Part shown: positions 5,688 to 6,656 of the stretch, one piece after another
Position numbering within the stretch: position 1 is the stretch's first letter
How the letters are laid out: every line of letters begins with the position of its first letter
Assembly: GCA_002362175.1 (NCBI GenBank)
Contig: DETU01000052.1
Span: forward strand, 1 to 6,656
Length of the DNA: 6,656 nucleotides
Direction of reading: 5' to 3'
From: Ruminococcus sp. UBA3280
GTDB lineage: Bacteria > Bacillota > Clostridia > Oscillospirales > Ruminococcaceae
Notes under the pieces: generated by a model
Told to the model about the DNA's origin: nothing
What the model saw: the letters and a program-made list of their open reading frames with translations, nothing else
Database searches by the model: none
Translations under genes and position numbers: made by a program

Positions 5688-6612
5688 GGAAGTAGCAGAG
5701 AGTGTTTTTGAGAGGAGAGATAAGTATCTTGCCGAAAAGAAAAGAAAGCGTGCTGTTATGTTCAGAACGGCTTCGGTAGGGATAAGCTTCTGTATTGTGG
5801 CACTGATAGGTCTTGGAATATGGAACAGTGACAGTATTCAGAATGCTCTTAAATCTTTTTATGACAAGGGAGGTAATGAAGTTATAACCGATGTATCAGG
5901 TGAACCATCTGAAAATACTACCGATTCGGATATACAGAATATAGTAACTACTGTTTTATCGGAAAAAAATAACGGAACGGTTTCAGGTACGGTTCAGACA
6001 GAAACAGCTTCCGAATATACCCATACAACCACATCATCATCTTCAGTTGATGAAGAAATTATCTTAACCGCTTCTTCTGTTGTTTCTGTTCCGCCACACA
6101 GTACAAATACAATGACATATACGCAGACAGGTTCATTGCCGACCTATACCGCAACACCCACTGTTCCGTTCAGTACAATGACAGTTACTTTTACTACTTC
6201 GACGGAAGGAACTCCTATTCCGTCAAGAACAGAAACGCAGACATTTACGACTTCAACAACAACAAAAACATCACGCCCTACTACCACAACAACAAGACCG
6301 TCTTTTACCACAACAACGACAGCATTAACTTATACAACTTCTCAGACGGGAATTTATCCGACAACAACTACTACTACAGCAACTACTACAACTTCTACAG
6401 TTTCTTCATATACAACGACAACAACCAGTTTATCTTATATCACAACATCACAGACAACAACAGCACCGTTTTATACAACAACATATACACAGACAACAGG
6501 TATTGCCGATACAATTACATTGACGGCTACCACTACCACCACTACTACTACAGCTTTATATGCAGATGATGTCCTGCAACGATTTTTTATTTATCTGACA
6601 GGCTATGAATAA
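5674..6612 (+). CDS. Probable membrane anti-sigma factor with threonine-rich extracellular stalk
   Basis: The 312-residue product begins with a short, charged cytoplasmic segment (1-29, YKEVAESVFERRDKYLAEKKRKR), the likely sigma-binding part. One membrane helix follows (about 30-50, FRTASVGISFCIVALIGLGIW). The positive charges before the helix predict N-in/C-out topology. An acidic, Ser/Asn-containing spacer (51-110) leads to residues 111-294, of which I count 83 of 184 as Thr. This is a stalk type common in Ruminococcus surface proteins and probably O-glycosylated. The last 18 residues (ALYADDVLQRFFIYLTGY) are non-repetitive and helical-looking. No zinc-binding anti-sigma motif and no recognisable carbohydrate-binding domain is present. 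The role as anti-sigma rests on the 14-bp overlap with the sigma gene, the membrane topology, and resemblance to clostridial sigma/anti-sigma pairs. It could instead be a general wall-spanning protein. It ends in a terminator immediately downstream. Confidence 0.75.
   Translation: MKSYKEVAESVFERRDKYLAEKKRKRAVMFRTASVGISFCIVALIGLGIWNSDSIQNALKSFYDKGGNEVITDVSGEPSENTTDSDIQNIVTTVLSEKNNGTVSGTVQTETASEYTHTTTSSSSVDEEIILTASSVVSVPPHSTNTMTYTQTGSLPTYTATPTVPFSTMTVTFTTSTEGTPIPSRTETQTFTTSTTTKTSRPTTTTTRPSFTTTTTALTYTTSQTGIYPTTTTTTATTTTSTVSSYTTTTTSLSYITTSQTTTAPFYTTTYTQTTGIADTITLTATTTTTTTTALYADDVLQRFFIYLTGYE
6004..6555 (+). repeat. Low-complexity ACN (threonine codon) tract inside the anti-sigma gene
   Basis: This stretch of the gene consists largely of irregular ACA, ACT, ACC and ACG triplets, including eight consecutive Thr codons at 6529-6552. 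The unit is three bases, so slippage would change stalk length without breaking the frame. Synonymous mixing of the four Thr codons is heavy, which suggests selection for the protein sequence rather than recent expansion of one DNA triplet. Confidence 0.85.
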
Positions 6613-6620
6613 TTAAAAAG

Positions 6621-6656
6621 AAAAAACAGCGGATATTTTTAAAGTCTGCTGTTTTT
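6621..6656 (+). terminator. Intrinsic terminator after the sigma/anti-sigma pair (cut by window end)
   Basis: AAAAACAGCGGAT (6622-6634) pairs with GTCTGCTGTTTTT (6644-6656), with two G-T pairs and a 9-nt loop. The T-run of the right arm reaches the window edge, so its full length is not seen. It begins 9 bp after the stop codon. The A- and T-rich flanks make it potentially bidirectional. Confidence 0.82.

Noticed and set aside
6004..6555. The ACN-rich stretch as a tandem-repeat or CRISPR-like array.
   Set aside because: There is no constant repeat and spacer structure; it is codon-level low complexity within one reading frame.

Overview
The window is AT-rich and every gene lies on the + strand. 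The gene contents, the AAAGGAG-type ribosome binding sites, and an anti-sigma-like membrane protein with a very long threonine-rich stalk all suggest a low-GC Firmicute of the Clostridia, most like Ruminococcus or a relative. That assignment is an inference from style, not from a marker gene.

Layout. Positions 1-147 are a leader with a clear sigma-A type promoter (TTGACA, 17 bp, TAAAAT with an extended -10 TG) whose -35 box lies inside a 9-bp inverted repeat. Then come a protein-kinase-fold protein with a zinc ribbon and an unassigned C-terminal domain (148-1491), a PP2C-family phosphatase (1515-2390) and a class I mannose-6-phosphate isomerase, manA (2466-3416), closed by a strong intrinsic terminator (3423-3461). 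A second near-consensus promoter (3471-3499) drives a TerD-family protein with an unusual 73-residue basic N-terminal extension (3536-4285) and an AIM24-family protein (4302-5045). After an 87-bp gap follow an ECF-type sigma factor (5133-5687) and, overlapping it by 14 bp, its probable membrane anti-sigma factor (5674-6612). A hairpin terminator begins at 6621 and runs to the window end.

How the genes may work together. Kinase, PP2C and TerD-domain genes in one neighbourhood resemble the phosphorylation and TerD-based stress modules described around tellurite-resistance (Ter) systems. AIM24 is a plausible further envelope or stress partner. The usual vWA (TerY-like) partner is not in the window. 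The most notable point is that the kinase-fold protein lacks the catalytic aspartate of the HRD-equivalent loop (Ala159 in my alignment) and the following metal-binding asparagine (Gly164), although it keeps the ATP-site lysine and the DFG-equivalent aspartate. It may therefore be a pseudokinase paired with an apparently intact phosphatase. The TerD domain also appears to have a shortened calcium loop. The sigma/anti-sigma pair looks like a separate surface-sensing switch whose external part is almost entirely a threonine-rich stalk.

No tRNA, rRNA, CRISPR array, insertion sequence or prophage gene was seen. No gap between genes exceeds 150 bases.
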